Positions 15,541 to 24,239 of a stretch of 64,000 nucleotides of DNA are shown piece after piece (the stretch's first letter is position 1; the number at the start of each line of letters is the position of its first letter). The position numbers and the translations under genes are program-made. Source of the DNA: Rhizobium aethiopicum (GTDB lineage Bacteria; Pseudomonadota; Alphaproteobacteria; Rhizobiales; Rhizobiaceae); the NCBI RefSeq assembly GCF_900094625.1, contig NZ_FMAJ01000002.1:310001-374000 (forward strand), given 5' to 3'. The notes under the pieces are model-generated. The model was not told the DNA's origin, did no database searches, and was given only the letters and a program-made list of their open reading frames with translations.

Positions 15541-17184
15541 TTGCGCGATTTCCGAAAGTGTTCTGGTCGGCGTGATCGCTTCAGGATCGAGCTTCACCTC
15601 AATGATCGCCGGCTTACCGCTTTGCCGCGCCCGCTCGAAGGCCGGGGCAAACTCCTCCGTCCGTTCCACGGTCTCGCCGTGGCCGCCATAGGCGCGGGCG
15701 AGGGCAGCGAAGTCCGGATTGGTCAGATCCGTGCTGCTGACGCGGCCGGGATATTCGCGCTCCTGATGCATGCGGATGGTGCCGTACATGCCGTTGTTGA
15801 CGACGATTGCGATGATCGGCAGGCCGTAGCGGATGGCGGTGGCGAATTCCTGGCCGTGCATCAGGAAACAGCCGTCGCCGGCAAAGCAGATGACCTCACG
15901 CTCGGGAAAGAGCCGCTTGGCGGCAACGGCGGCCGGCAGGCCATAACCCATCGAGCCGGAGGTGGGGGCGGCCTGGGTGTTGAAGCGGCGGAAACGATGG
16001 AAGCGATGCAGCCACGTGGCATAGTTGCCGGCGCCGTTGGTGAAGATCGTGTCTGGCCAGGTATTGGCCTCCAGCCATTCCATGATCGGCCCCATATGGA
16101 CGGCTCCCGGGCCTGTCGCCGGCGGCTTCGACCAGGAAAGATAGGCCTGGTGCATGCGCTCCGTGCGCTCCACCCAGTGCGGCTCGGCCGGAGCTTCAAG
16201 ATCGGCGAGTGCCTCGATGAAATCAGCAGGGGCGGCGCAGATGGCGAGGTCTGGGCGGTAGATACGGCCGAGCTCGGAAGCATCGGGATAGACGTGGACC
16301 AGCGATTGCTGGGGGTAGGGGATGTCGAGCAGCGTATAGGAGGAGGAGGGCATTTCCGACATGCGGGCGCCGAGCAGGATCAGCAGGTCGCTCTCCTTGA
16401 TCTCCTTGGCGAGCGCCGGATTGATGCCGATGCCGACATCGCCGGCATAACAGGGGTGGAGATGATCAAACAGCATCTGCCTGCGGAAGGAGCAGCCGAC
16501 GGGAAGCTGGAAACGTTCGGCGAAATTCTGAAACCCGACGACGGCATCGGCGTCCCAGCGCGTGCCGCCGAGAATCACCATCGGCCTCTCGGCCTTCAAG
16601 AGTCTGATATAAAAATCGTCGATCTGGCTGCGGCCGGGGTGGGCCTCGACGCCGGCATATCGCTTGGCGCGGGGCGCCTCGACCTCGTCGCGCAGCATGT
16701 CCTCGGGCAGCGTCAGCACCACCGGGCCGGGACGGCCGGAGGTGGCGACTGCAAAGGCGCGGGTGACGAATTCAGGAATGCGGGCGGCATCGTCGATCTC
16801 GCCTACCCATTTCGCGAATTCGGTGAAGGCGCGGCGAAACTCGACCTCCTGGAAGGCCTCGCGCTCGCGCGCCTCGCGCTGCACCTGGCCGATGAAGAGG
16901 ATCATCGGGATCGAATCCTGCTTGGCGATGTGCAGACCGGCGGAGGCATTGGTGGCGCCGGGGCCGCGGGTGACCATGCAGATGCCGGGTTCGCCGGTCA
17001 GCCTGCCCCAGCAGTCCGCCATCATCGCCGCACCGCCCTCCTGCCGGCAGACGAGGACGTCGATATCGCTGTCGCGCAGCGCGTCGAGAACGGCAAGGAA
17101 ACTTTCGCCGGGTACGCAGGACAGACGCTTGACGCCATTCGCCTTCAGCGCCTCAACGATCAATTCTCCGCCCGTCCTTTTCAC
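15526..17184 (-). CDS. thiamine diphosphate-dependent enzyme, acetolactate-synthase-like
   Basis: A 552-residue ThDP enzyme with the usual three domains. The N-terminal Pyr domain has GELIVEALKANGV and the catalytic glutamate in CRQEGGAAMMAD, the centre is cofactor-fold-like, and the C-terminal PP domain has GDG (436-438) and NN (463-464) for ThDP and Mg. The start is GTG 17184, overlapping the CaiB-family stop codon by 4 bases (GTGA), with AGGAAGG upstream; an upstream frame lacks family homology. Translational coupling to a CoA-transferase recalls oxalyl-CoA decarboxylase with formyl-CoA transferase, but the substrate is not established. Confidence 0.85.
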   Translation of the reverse strand: MKRTGGELIVEALKANGVKRLSCVPGESFLAVLDALRDSDIDVLVCRQEGGAAMMADCWGRLTGEPGICMVTRGPGATNASAGLHIAKQDSIPMILFIGQVQREAREREAFQEVEFRRAFTEFAKWVGEIDDAARIPEFVTRAFAVATSGRPGPVVLTLPEDMLRDEVEAPRAKRYAGVEAHPGRSQIDDFYIRLLKAERPMVILGGTRWDADAVVGFQNFAERFQLPVGCSFRRQMLFDHLHPCYAGDVGIGINPALAKEIKESDLLILLGARMSEMPSSSYTLLDIPYPQQSLVHVYPDASELGRIYRPDLAICAAPADFIEALADLEAPAEPHWVERTERMHQAYLSWSKPPATGPGAVHMGPIMEWLEANTWPDTIFTNGAGNYATWLHRFHRFRRFNTQAAPTSGSMGYGLPAAVAAKRLFPEREVICFAGDGCFLMHGQEFATAIRYGLPIIAIVVNNGMYGTIRMHQEREYPGRVSSTDLTNPDFAALARAYGGHGETVERTEEFAPAFERARQSGKPAIIEVKLDPEAITPTRTLSEIAQTKSR

Positions 17185-18386
17185 GATGACGATGCCTTCC
17201 TCTCGCGCTCGGCGAGTTCCGCCAGAATTTCTTCCCTGTGCTCGCCGAGACGCGGGCTCGGCCTGATGTAATGCAACGGCGTTTCCGACAGCACCACGGG
17301 CGTCCTGACCCCTGGGATGACGGTGCCGGTTGCATCGGCAAGGTCGATGCGCAGACCGCGGGCCTGCACCTGCGGATCGGCGAACATTTCCTCGATCGTG
17401 TTGATCGCGCCTGATGGAACCGCGTTCGCCTCGCAGGCCTTCAGGAGATCCGCCTTCTGCCATTTCAGCGTCTCGGTGGAGATGAGGCGGCGTACCTCGC
17501 CGCGATTGCCGACGCGGGCCTTGTTGGTGGAGAAACGTTCGTCAGTGGCCATGGCCTCCAGGCCGAGGATGATGCAGAGGCGCCGAAACTGGCCGTCGTT
17601 TCCGACGGCCAGGATGAGGTAACCGTCGGCTGCCGGCACGACTTCATAGGGCGAGATGTTGGGATGGGCGTTGCCGAGGCGGGTCGGTGCGGTGCCGGAG
17701 ATCAGGTAATTCATGTTCTGATTGGCGAGCACGGCCGACTGCACGTCGAGCAGCGACATATCGATCGACTGGCCTTCGCCCGTTTTCAAGGCGTGGATCA
17801 GGGCGGCCTCGATTGCCGCGACGGCATAGATGCCGGTAAAGATGTCGGCGATCGCCACCCCCGCCTTCATCGGCTGGCCGTCCGGCTCGCCTGTTATCGA
17901 CATGAAGCCGGACATGCCCTGGACGATGTAATCGTAGCCGGCGAGCCCGGCATAGGGGCCGGTCTGGCCGAAGCCGGTAATCGAGCAATAGACGAGTCTG
18001 GGGTTCAGCTTGTGCAGGCTTTCGTAATCGAGCCCGTATTTGGCGAGACCGCCGACCTTGAAATTCTCGATCACCACGTCGGCGGTGGCGACGAGACGGC
18101 GAACGAGGTCCTGGCCTTCGGGGCTCTTCAGGTCGGCGGTGATCGAGCGTTTGCCGCGATTGGCGGCATGGTAATAGGCGGCGGAAAGATTTTCGCCATC
18201 CGCGGCTTCGACGAAGGGCGGGCCCCATTGGCGGGTATCGTCGCCGCCGTCGGGATTTTCGACCTTGACGACATCGGCGCCGAGATCGGCGAGCATCTGT
18301 CCCGCCCAGGGGCCGGCCAGCACGCGGGCAAGCTCGATCACCCGGATACCGGCAAGCGGCGGCTTTTTTGTCGTGGTCTCGGTCAT
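17181..18386 (-). CDS. CaiB/BaiF family CoA-transferase
   Basis: A 401-residue class III CoA-transferase: IRVIELARVLAGPWAGQMLADLGADVVKVE-type N terminus (positions 14-43), then ENFKVGGLAKYGLDYE, SITGFGQTGPY, GYDYIVQGMSGFMSITG with the region of the catalytic Asp, and GVAIADIFTGIYA. These enzymes move CoA between acids such as oxalate/formate or carnitine. The next gene, a ThDP enzyme, begins inside its stop codon, so the two products probably act on the same acyl-CoA. The following EamA gene and hydrolase lie upstream on the same strand. Confidence 0.88.
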   Translation of the reverse strand: MTETTTKKPPLAGIRVIELARVLAGPWAGQMLADLGADVVKVENPDGGDDTRQWGPPFVEAADGENLSAAYYHAANRGKRSITADLKSPEGQDLVRRLVATADVVIENFKVGGLAKYGLDYESLHKLNPRLVYCSITGFGQTGPYAGLAGYDYIVQGMSGFMSITGEPDGQPMKAGVAIADIFTGIYAVAAIEAALIHALKTGEGQSIDMSLLDVQSAVLANQNMNYLISGTAPTRLGNAHPNISPYEVVPAADGYLILAVGNDGQFRRLCIILGLEAMATDERFSTNKARVGNRGEVRRLISTETLKWQKADLLKACEANAVPSGAINTIEEMFADPQVQARGLRIDLADATGTVIPGVRTPVVLSETPLHYIRPSPRLGEHREEILAELAERERKASSS

Positions 18387-18403
18387 TTTCCTCCCGTCAA
18401 TGT

Positions 18404-19360
18404 CTACGGCGCCAGCGTCACCTCAGATGTATCGGATACCGGCTTTGAAGCAAAGCGGCGCTCGCGCCAGAGGATGTACAAGCCCGACGCCATGATGATC
18501 GTGATGCCGAGCCATTTGACCGCATCCGGAAAGTCGCCGAAAACAAGCCATGCGAAGATCGTCGCCGAAACGATCTCGAAATATTGCAGCGGCGCCAGCG
18601 TCGACGCCGGTGCCGCGCGATAGGCATAGACGCCGAAGATGCCGGCGATCGCGGCCATGGCGCCGACGCCGGCGACGTAGAACCAGGCGCTGCCTACCGG
18701 CATGACGGGGTCGAAGAGATCGGAGCCGCTTCCCTCGCCGATAAAAAGCAGGATGGCGCAGAAGAGCAAGCCCCAAATACCCATCTGGAACTGCATCGAC
18801 CAGGGGTCTTCCCTGTGCGAGAGGACGCGGGTCATCAACACGAAGATTGCGATGCAGAGCGCACTGACGACGGGCAGAAGCGCGATGTAGCCGACCTCCT
18901 CGAAACTCGGCTGGATGATCAGCATCGCCCCGAAGAAGCCGACGCCGCAGGCGGTATAGCGCCGCCAGCCGATCGTCTCCTTGAGGAAAATGCCGCCGAG
19001 GATCGTCACGATGATCGGCTCGACGAAGAAGATCGCGATCGCGTCGGCGACGGCCATATATTTCAGCGTGGTGACAAAAGAGATCATCGAGATGGTGATG
19101 ATCAAGCCGCGGATGGCATGGAAGAGGTTCTGGCGCCAGGAGAAGTCGGCAAAGCTGCGCCGCCATATGACGATCGGCAGCATGCAGAGCGCCTGCACGA
19201 CGAAGCGGCCGGCGGTAACCTCGGCGGAGGGGACAGTGACGACGGCAAGCTTGGCGAAGATATCAATGAGCGGCGAGAACATCACCGAAAGAAACATCAG
19301 CGCAAGCCCCGTCGTCACCTCGGAGGCGGACGAAGCGGGGCGGGCGGAGGTGCTGCTCAT
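18404..19360 (-). CDS. EamA/DMT-family transporter
   Basis: A 318-residue membrane protein with ten hydrophobic helices in two EamA repeats; landmarks are FLSVMFSPLIDIFAKLAV, AGRFVVQALCMLPIV and VEPIIVTILGGIFLKETIGW in the first repeat and LQYFEIVSATIFAWLVFGD in the second. Such proteins export metabolites or amino acids. Start ATG 19360 follows an AGAGAGA ribosome site; a longer frame is unsupported. 16 bases after the hydrolase gene and 17 bases before the CoA-transferase gene, so possibly all four are one operon. Confidence 0.85.
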   Translation of the reverse strand: MSSTSARPASSASEVTTGLALMFLSVMFSPLIDIFAKLAVVTVPSAEVTAGRFVVQALCMLPIVIWRRSFADFSWRQNLFHAIRGLIITISMISFVTTLKYMAVADAIAIFFVEPIIVTILGGIFLKETIGWRRYTACGVGFFGAMLIIQPSFEEVGYIALLPVVSALCIAIFVLMTRVLSHREDPWSMQFQMGIWGLLFCAILLFIGEGSGSDLFDPVMPVGSAWFYVAGVGAMAAIAGIFGVYAYRAAPASTLAPLQYFEIVSATIFAWLVFGDFPDAVKWLGITIIMASGLYILWRERRFASKPVSDTSEVTLAP

Positions 19361-19376
19361 GATGGATCTCTCTGGC

Positions 19377-20306
19377 TCAGGATCTCGCGACGGCCTTGTC
19401 GCACCAGTCCGCAAAGGCTGCGACCGCCGCATCGGCGCCGATCTCGTTCAGCGTTTCGTGCCGCATGTCCTGATATATCTCGGTGCTGATACGGGAGAAA
19501 CCTTGGGCTTTCAAATGGTTTGACAGCCAGAGGATGGCTTTTCCACGCTCGGTCGCCGGATCCTCTGCCCCGCCGACCAGATGGATCGGCATCTCGCGCC
19601 GCAGCCGGTCGAGATGGAGCTTCTGCGGCGCGCGAAACGTCAGTTCGAAGAGATCGAGCCAGAGCGAGACCGAAGCGTCGAAGCCGCAGAGGGGATCAGC
19701 GACATATGCGTCGACTTCATCGGCAAGGCGCGTCAGCCAGTCGAACTCGGTGCGGCGGCCCGGGATCGATTTTCCCCAAGCGCCGAAGGTGAGCTTGGGC
19801 AACAAGCTGCTCGGCACGTCGGAGCCCTTCAGCATACGTTCCGCAAGCAGGATCGCCTGAGCGGCGCGGCCGGCAAGGCCGACGGCGAAATTCGAATTCC
19901 AGACGGCAACAGCGTCGAAGTCGGCCGGAGCGGTGACGGCGGCATTGAGCGCGACGAGGCCGCCCATCGAATGGCCAAAGAGGATCACCTTCAGGCCAGG
20001 ATGGCGCGAGGCCGCATGGGTGCGCATGGCGATGACGTCACCGATCACCCTTTCGACGCCATTTCGGCCGGCGAAACGGCCGATCGGCGCGTCGGGCACC
20101 GTCGTCTCGCCGTGGCCGCGGTGATCATGGGCATAGACGTGATAGCCGCGCGCCGCCATCGCCTCGGCTAAGCGGCCGTATCGCTTCGAGTGCTCCGCCA
20201 GGCCATGCGATATCAACAGGATGCCGCGTGCCGGGCCGGCGGCCTCGGCATGGTGATAGGCCAGCGACGCTTCCCCGATGGCGAGCCTTTGCGTTTCAGA
20301 AAACAT
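19377..20306 (-). CDS. alpha/beta hydrolase, monoglyceride-lipase/lysophospholipase-like
   Basis: A 309-residue serine hydrolase: LLISHGLAEHSKRY (oxyanion region), YAHDHRGHGETT, the nucleophile elbow GHSMGG and a late HLVGGAEDPATERG carrying the acid residue, with a C-terminal MRHETLNE giving the catalytic histidine. This is the pattern of the PldB/monoacylglycerol lipase group. Start ATG 20306 has AGGA 7 bases upstream; the longer frame to 20462 reads through repeat-like intergenic sequence and is rejected. Confidence 0.87.
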   Translation of the reverse strand: MFSETQRLAIGEASLAYHHAEAAGPARGILLISHGLAEHSKRYGRLAEAMAARGYHVYAHDHRGHGETTVPDAPIGRFAGRNGVERVIGDVIAMRTHAASRHPGLKVILFGHSMGGLVALNAAVTAPADFDAVAVWNSNFAVGLAGRAAQAILLAERMLKGSDVPSSLLPKLTFGAWGKSIPGRRTEFDWLTRLADEVDAYVADPLCGFDASVSLWLDLFELTFRAPQKLHLDRLRREMPIHLVGGAEDPATERGKAILWLSNHLKAQGFSRISTEIYQDMRHETLNEIGADAAVAAFADWCDKAVARS

Positions 20307-20347
20307 CGGGATCCTCCCTGCCGCAACAGAGCAGATCGCTACTGCAT

Positions 20348-20379
20348 AATTCCTTAAAGCGGAATCGATTTCAGGAATT
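20348..20379. repeat. degenerate rhizobial palindromic repeat
   Basis: Imperfect 32-base palindrome with arms AATTCCT / AGGAATT and an AAAGCGGAATCGATTT core, followed by a CAAGTGCGATAGTGTCCTT-like tail. It resembles another dispersed rhizobial repeat. It occupies much of the 257-base gap between the divergent hydrolase and RNase T2 genes; no other clear site is seen there. Confidence 0.5.
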
Positions 20380-20563
20380 ATCCTGCAGCGCCAAGTGCGA
20401 TAGTGTCCTTGTGCTGCTCTAAAGCGTGAGGTTTCGGGAAACCGTCGGACGTCTTCCGACAATATACGATCGGGGAAATTTCAGACCTGTTGCGATTCAG
20501 GGTTGCCGTTGTTTACTCTTTGTGCTTATCTGTTCGTGCATTGTTCTCCTTTTGGGGGTTGAA

Positions 20564-21304
20564 ATGAGCAGCATGCAGTTGCGTACCTTTACGTTCGCCG
20601 TGTCGATGGTCCTTGCTGGCGCCGCCATGGCGCAGGAGGCCGACGGCCGTACCCGTTTCATTCTTGCGGCGAGCTGGCAGCCCGCCTTCTGCCAAACGAA
20701 CCAGAAAAAGGCCGAATGCGCCAGCCAGACCAGCGAGCGGCATGACGCGACGAACTTCTCGCTGCACGGCCTCTGGCCGATGCGGCAGGATTATTGCGGC
20801 GTCAGCGACGACCAGAAGGCCGCCGACAAGGACGGCAAATGGGGCACGTTGCCGGCAGTTGCGCTTTCGGCTGAGACGCAGGCGGCGCTTGCAAAGGCGA
20901 TGCCCGGCACGCAGTCTGGCCTCGAGCGGCACGAATGGACGAAGCACGGCACCTGCACGAAAATGAGCGTCGAAGACTATTTCGGCGTCAGCGTCAATCT
21001 GGTGGATGCGCTCAACGCATCGGCCGTGCGCGATCTCTTCGCCGCCAATATCGGCAAGACGGTCAAGGCCGAGGCAATCAAGGCTGCCTTCGACAAGAGC
21101 TTCGGACCGGGCGCGGGCGATCGCGTCAAGATGAGCTGCCGGCGGGCCGGCAATGTCAGGATGATCAGCGAGTTGACGATCGGCCTGTCTGCGGATGCGG
21201 GAACGGCAACGGCGAAAAGCGCGAGCCTTGCCGATCTGATCCGGGGGGCGGGAAAAACCTCCTTCGGTTGTGACGAGGGTGTTGTCGACGCCGCGGGCTT
21301 CTGA
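20564..21304 (+). CDS. secreted ribonuclease T2
   Basis: A 246-residue RNase T2. Signal peptide at residues 1-23 (FAVSMVLAGAAMAQ). The two conserved active-site blocks are NFSLHGLWP and HEWTKHGTC, each with a catalytic histidine. Several cysteines (FCQTNQKKAEC; DYCG; MSCRR; FGCDEG) suit a disulfide-bonded periplasmic enzyme. It cleaves RNA through 2',3'-cyclic phosphates and may scavenge extracellular RNA. Start ATG 20564; single gene ahead of ettA. Confidence 0.92.
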   Translation: MSSMQLRTFTFAVSMVLAGAAMAQEADGRTRFILAASWQPAFCQTNQKKAECASQTSERHDATNFSLHGLWPMRQDYCGVSDDQKAADKDGKWGTLPAVALSAETQAALAKAMPGTQSGLERHEWTKHGTCTKMSVEDYFGVSVNLVDALNASAVRDLFAANIGKTVKAEAIKAAFDKSFGPGAGDRVKMSCRRAGNVRMISELTIGLSADAGTATAKSASLADLIRGAGKTSFGCDEGVVDAAGF

Positions 21305-21402
21305 CCCGAATCCTGCGTAAACCGGGTTTCGGCGTTGCTCACAGGCGCTGTTTCGCCTACATAGCGGCACGAAACGAAGTTTCCCGCCCGGAGCAGCGCA
21401 GC

Positions 21403-23052
21403 ATGGCACGTCAATTCATCTATCATATGTCCGGCCTCAACAAGGCCTATGGCAACAAGAAGATCCTGGAGAACATCCACCTTTCTTTCTATCCGGATGC
21501 CAAGATCGGCATCCTCGGGCCAAACGGCGCCGGTAAATCCACTGTGCTGCGCATCATCGCCGGCCAGGACAAGGAGTATACCGGCGAAGCCTGGCTCGCC
21601 GAGGGTGCGACGGTCGGCTACCTCGAGCAGGAGCCGAAACTCGATCCCAGCAAGACCGTGTTCGAGAATGTCATGGAAGGTGTTGCCGCCAAGACGGCCA
21701 TCGTCGATCGTTACAATGAATTGATGATGAACTATTCCGACGAGACGGCGGAAGAAGGCGCCAAGCTCCAGGACATTATCGACAGCCAGAACCTCTGGGA
21801 CCTGGAAAGCCAGGTCGAGATGGCGATGGAAGCGCTGCGCTGCCCGCCGCGCGACGCAGAAGTCACCAGCCTTTCCGGTGGTGAGCGCCGCCGCATCGCG
21901 CTCTGCCGCCTGCTGCTATCGCAGCCGGACCTGCTGCTGCTCGACGAACCGACCAACCATCTGGACGCCGAGACCATCGCCTGGCTGGAAAAGCATCTCC
22001 GCGACTATCCCGGCGCCGTCATGATGATTACCCACGACCGCTACTTCCTGGACAACGTCACCGGCTGGATCCTGGAACTCGACCGCGGCCGCGGCATCCC
22101 CTACGAAGGCAACTACTCCGCCTACCTGCAGGCCAAGGCCAAGCGCATGCTGCAGGAAAACCGCGAAGAAGCTTCACGCCAGAAGGCGATCAGCCGCGAA
22201 CAGGAATGGATCGCTTCCAGCCCGAAGGCCCGTCAGGCCAAGTCCAAGGCGCGTATCAAGTCCTACGAGCAGCTGGTGGAAGCGGCCGAGAAGCAGCGTC
22301 CCGGCGACGCGCAGATCATCATCCCGGTCAGCGAGCGCCTCGGCCAGGTGGTCATCGAGATGGAAGGCATCACCAAGGGCTTCGAGGGCCGAACGCTGAT
22401 CAACGACCTGTCGATCAAGCTGCCGCCGGGCGGCATCGTCGGCATCATCGGCCCGAACGGCGCCGGCAAGACGACGCTGTTCAAGATGATCACCGGCCAG
22501 GAAAAGCCCGATGGCGGCTCGATCCGTATCGGCGAGACCGTGCATCTCGGTTATGTCGACCAGAGCCGCGACGCGCTGGCTGCCGATAAGACAGTCTGGG
22601 AGGAAATCTCCGGCGGCGCCGAAATCATCAAGCTCGGCAAATTCGACATGAATTCCCGTGCCTATTGCGGCGCCTTCAACTTCAAGGGCGGCGACCAGCA
22701 GCAGAAGGTCGGCAATCTCTCCGGCGGCCAGCGCAACCGCGTGCACCTTGCCAAGATGCTGAAGGCAGGCGGCAACGTTCTGCTGCTCGACGAACCGACC
22801 AACGACCTCGATACGGAAACGTTGGGCGCTCTCGAAAACGCGCTGGAGAATTTTGCCGGCTGCGCCATCATCATCAGCCACGACCGCATGTTCCTCGACC
22901 GTCTGGCGACGCATATCCTCGCTTTCGAAGGCGAGGGCCATGTCGAATGGTTCGAAGGCAATTTCGAGGATTACGAGCAGGACAAGATCCGCCGCCTCGG
23001 CCCGGATGCGCTCAACCCGGGCAGCCAGGCCCATAAGCGCCTGACACGCTGA
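21403..23052 (+). CDS. ettA: energy-dependent translational throttle protein EttA (ABC-F)
   Basis: A 549-residue ABC-F protein with two ATPase domains and no membrane segments. First Walker A GPNGAGKS (39-46), LSGGERRR signature and LLLDEPTNHLD. Then the P-site linker (AKAKRMLQENREEASRQKA), and a second domain with GPNGAGKTT near residue 350, LSGGQRNR and LLLDEPTNDLD. Length and linker match EttA, which binds the ribosomal E site and gates the first peptide bond according to ATP/ADP ratio. Followed by a terminator. Confidence 0.95.
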   Translation: MARQFIYHMSGLNKAYGNKKILENIHLSFYPDAKIGILGPNGAGKSTVLRIIAGQDKEYTGEAWLAEGATVGYLEQEPKLDPSKTVFENVMEGVAAKTAIVDRYNELMMNYSDETAEEGAKLQDIIDSQNLWDLESQVEMAMEALRCPPRDAEVTSLSGGERRRIALCRLLLSQPDLLLLDEPTNHLDAETIAWLEKHLRDYPGAVMMITHDRYFLDNVTGWILELDRGRGIPYEGNYSAYLQAKAKRMLQENREEASRQKAISREQEWIASSPKARQAKSKARIKSYEQLVEAAEKQRPGDAQIIIPVSERLGQVVIEMEGITKGFEGRTLINDLSIKLPPGGIVGIIGPNGAGKTTLFKMITGQEKPDGGSIRIGETVHLGYVDQSRDALAADKTVWEEISGGAEIIKLGKFDMNSRAYCGAFNFKGGDQQQKVGNLSGGQRNRVHLAKMLKAGGNVLLLDEPTNDLDTETLGALENALENFAGCAIIISHDRMFLDRLATHILAFEGEGHVEWFEGNFEDYEQDKIRRLGPDALNPGSQAHKRLTR

Positions 23053-23074
23053 TCCTACTTCGCTTCTGCTTCCG

Positions 23075-23099
23075 AAAGCCCCGGTTCCGGGGCTTTTTC
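23075..23099 (+). terminator. rho-independent terminator after ettA
   Basis: Perfect stem AAAGCCCCGG (23075-23084) / CCGGGGCTTT (23087-23096) followed by TT; 23 bases after the ettA stop. Confidence 0.88.
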
Positions 23100-23178
23100 A
23101 TGTCAGGCCCTGTCGCAATTTGAGCAGGCAATTTCGCGGAGAGTGCGAATTGTCGCTTGCCACCGGTTTTCAAATCAC

Positions 23179-23194
23179 ATAAAGATATCTTTAT
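23179..23194. promoter_or_regulatory. perfect 16-bp palindrome, candidate ArsR-type operator
   Basis: ATAAAGATATCTTTAT reads identically on both strands and ends 16 bases before the ATG of the ArsR-methyltransferase gene. Its length and A/T-rich arms fit the 12-2-12-like operators of ArsR regulators and the SahR/SamR sites of methionine-cycle genes. Autoregulation and control of metF are the likely outcome. Confidence 0.7.
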
Positions 23195-23209
23195 ATCTTG
23201 ATTGGGCCG

Positions 23210-24238
23210 ATGATGAGCGAACCCTTGAAGCTTGGACTGGATGGGCTGGTGGACGTCTTGAAGGCGGCGGGCGAACCGACGCGCCTGCGTCTTCTGGCGC
23301 TTCTCGACGGGGGCGACCTGACGGTGACCGATCTTACCGAAATCCTCGGCCAGTCCCAGCCTCGCATATCTCGCCACCTGAAGCTGCTCGGCGAAGCCGA
23401 ACTGATCGAACGCTATCAGGAAGGCGCGTGGGCCTATTTCCGCCTCAAGCAGGACGGCAAGGCGGCCATGCTCGTGCGGGCGCTGCTGAAACACGTCTCC
23501 CAGAACGATCCGACCATCCTTCGCGATGGTGAGCGTCTTTCGCAGGTCAAGCGCCAGCGGGCCGAGCGGGCGCAGGCCTATTTCAGCCGCAACGCCGCGG
23601 AATGGGACGAGCTTCGTCGCCTGCACGCGGCCGACGAAGAGGTCGATGCTGCGGTCATCCGGCTGCTCGGCAACCAGCCGATCGATTCACTGCTTGATCT
23701 CGGCACCGGGACCGGCCGCATCCTCGAGCTCCTGTCCGGTCTCTATCGTCGTGCTGTCGGAGTCGATGCCAGCCGCGACATGCTGAGTGTGGCGCGCGCC
23801 AATCTCGACAAGTTCCGCATCACCAAAGCGACGGTCCGCCACGCCGACATTCTGAACCTGCCGTTCGAAGGACAGGATTTCGATCTTGTGACGATCCATC
23901 AGGTGCTGCATTTCTTCGACCAGCCGGAGATTGCGATCGCGGAAGCGGCGCGCATGCTGCGGCCTGGCGGCCGGCTGGTGATTATCGACCTTGCGCCGCA
24001 CACGCTCGAATATCTCCGCGACGAGCATGCTCATGTGCGTCTCGGTTTTTCGCACCAGTCGATGTCCGATTGGCTGCGCAAGACCGGGCTCGATGTCGAG
24101 CAGGTCATCGATCTTCATCCGGGGCAGCAGGGCGGGCAGGGGCTGACGGTCACCGTCTGGCTCGCGCGCGATCCGAGGCGCCTCATGGCTTCGCAGACGA
24201 GCGAAGGCGCCGAACCTACATTTGCCGGGAGAATATGA
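23210..24238 (+). CDS. ArsR-family regulator fused to a SAM-dependent methyltransferase domain
   Basis: About 342 residues in two domains. The N-terminal winged helix-turn-helix (about 15-95) has EPTRLRLLALLDGGDLTVTD and SQPRISRHLKLL. The C-terminal class I methyltransferase domain (from about 120) has LLDLGTGTGRILELL (motif I), VGVDASRDML and MLRPGGRLVIIDLAP. The fusion can sense S-adenosylmethionine or S-adenosylhomocysteine directly. metF starts 1 base after its stop, so it probably regulates the methionine/SAM cycle, as SahR/SamR proteins do. Starts ATG 23210 and ATG 23213 are both possible. Whether the domain still methylates something is unknown. Confidence 0.88.
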   Translation: MMSEPLKLGLDGLVDVLKAAGEPTRLRLLALLDGGDLTVTDLTEILGQSQPRISRHLKLLGEAELIERYQEGAWAYFRLKQDGKAAMLVRALLKHVSQNDPTILRDGERLSQVKRQRAERAQAYFSRNAAEWDELRRLHAADEEVDAAVIRLLGNQPIDSLLDLGTGTGRILELLSGLYRRAVGVDASRDMLSVARANLDKFRITKATVRHADILNLPFEGQDFDLVTIHQVLHFFDQPEIAIAEAARMLRPGGRLVIIDLAPHTLEYLRDEHAHVRLGFSHQSMSDWLRKTGLDVEQVIDLHPGQQGGQGLTVTVWLARDPRRLMASQTSEGAEPTFAGRI

Positions 24239-24239
24239 C

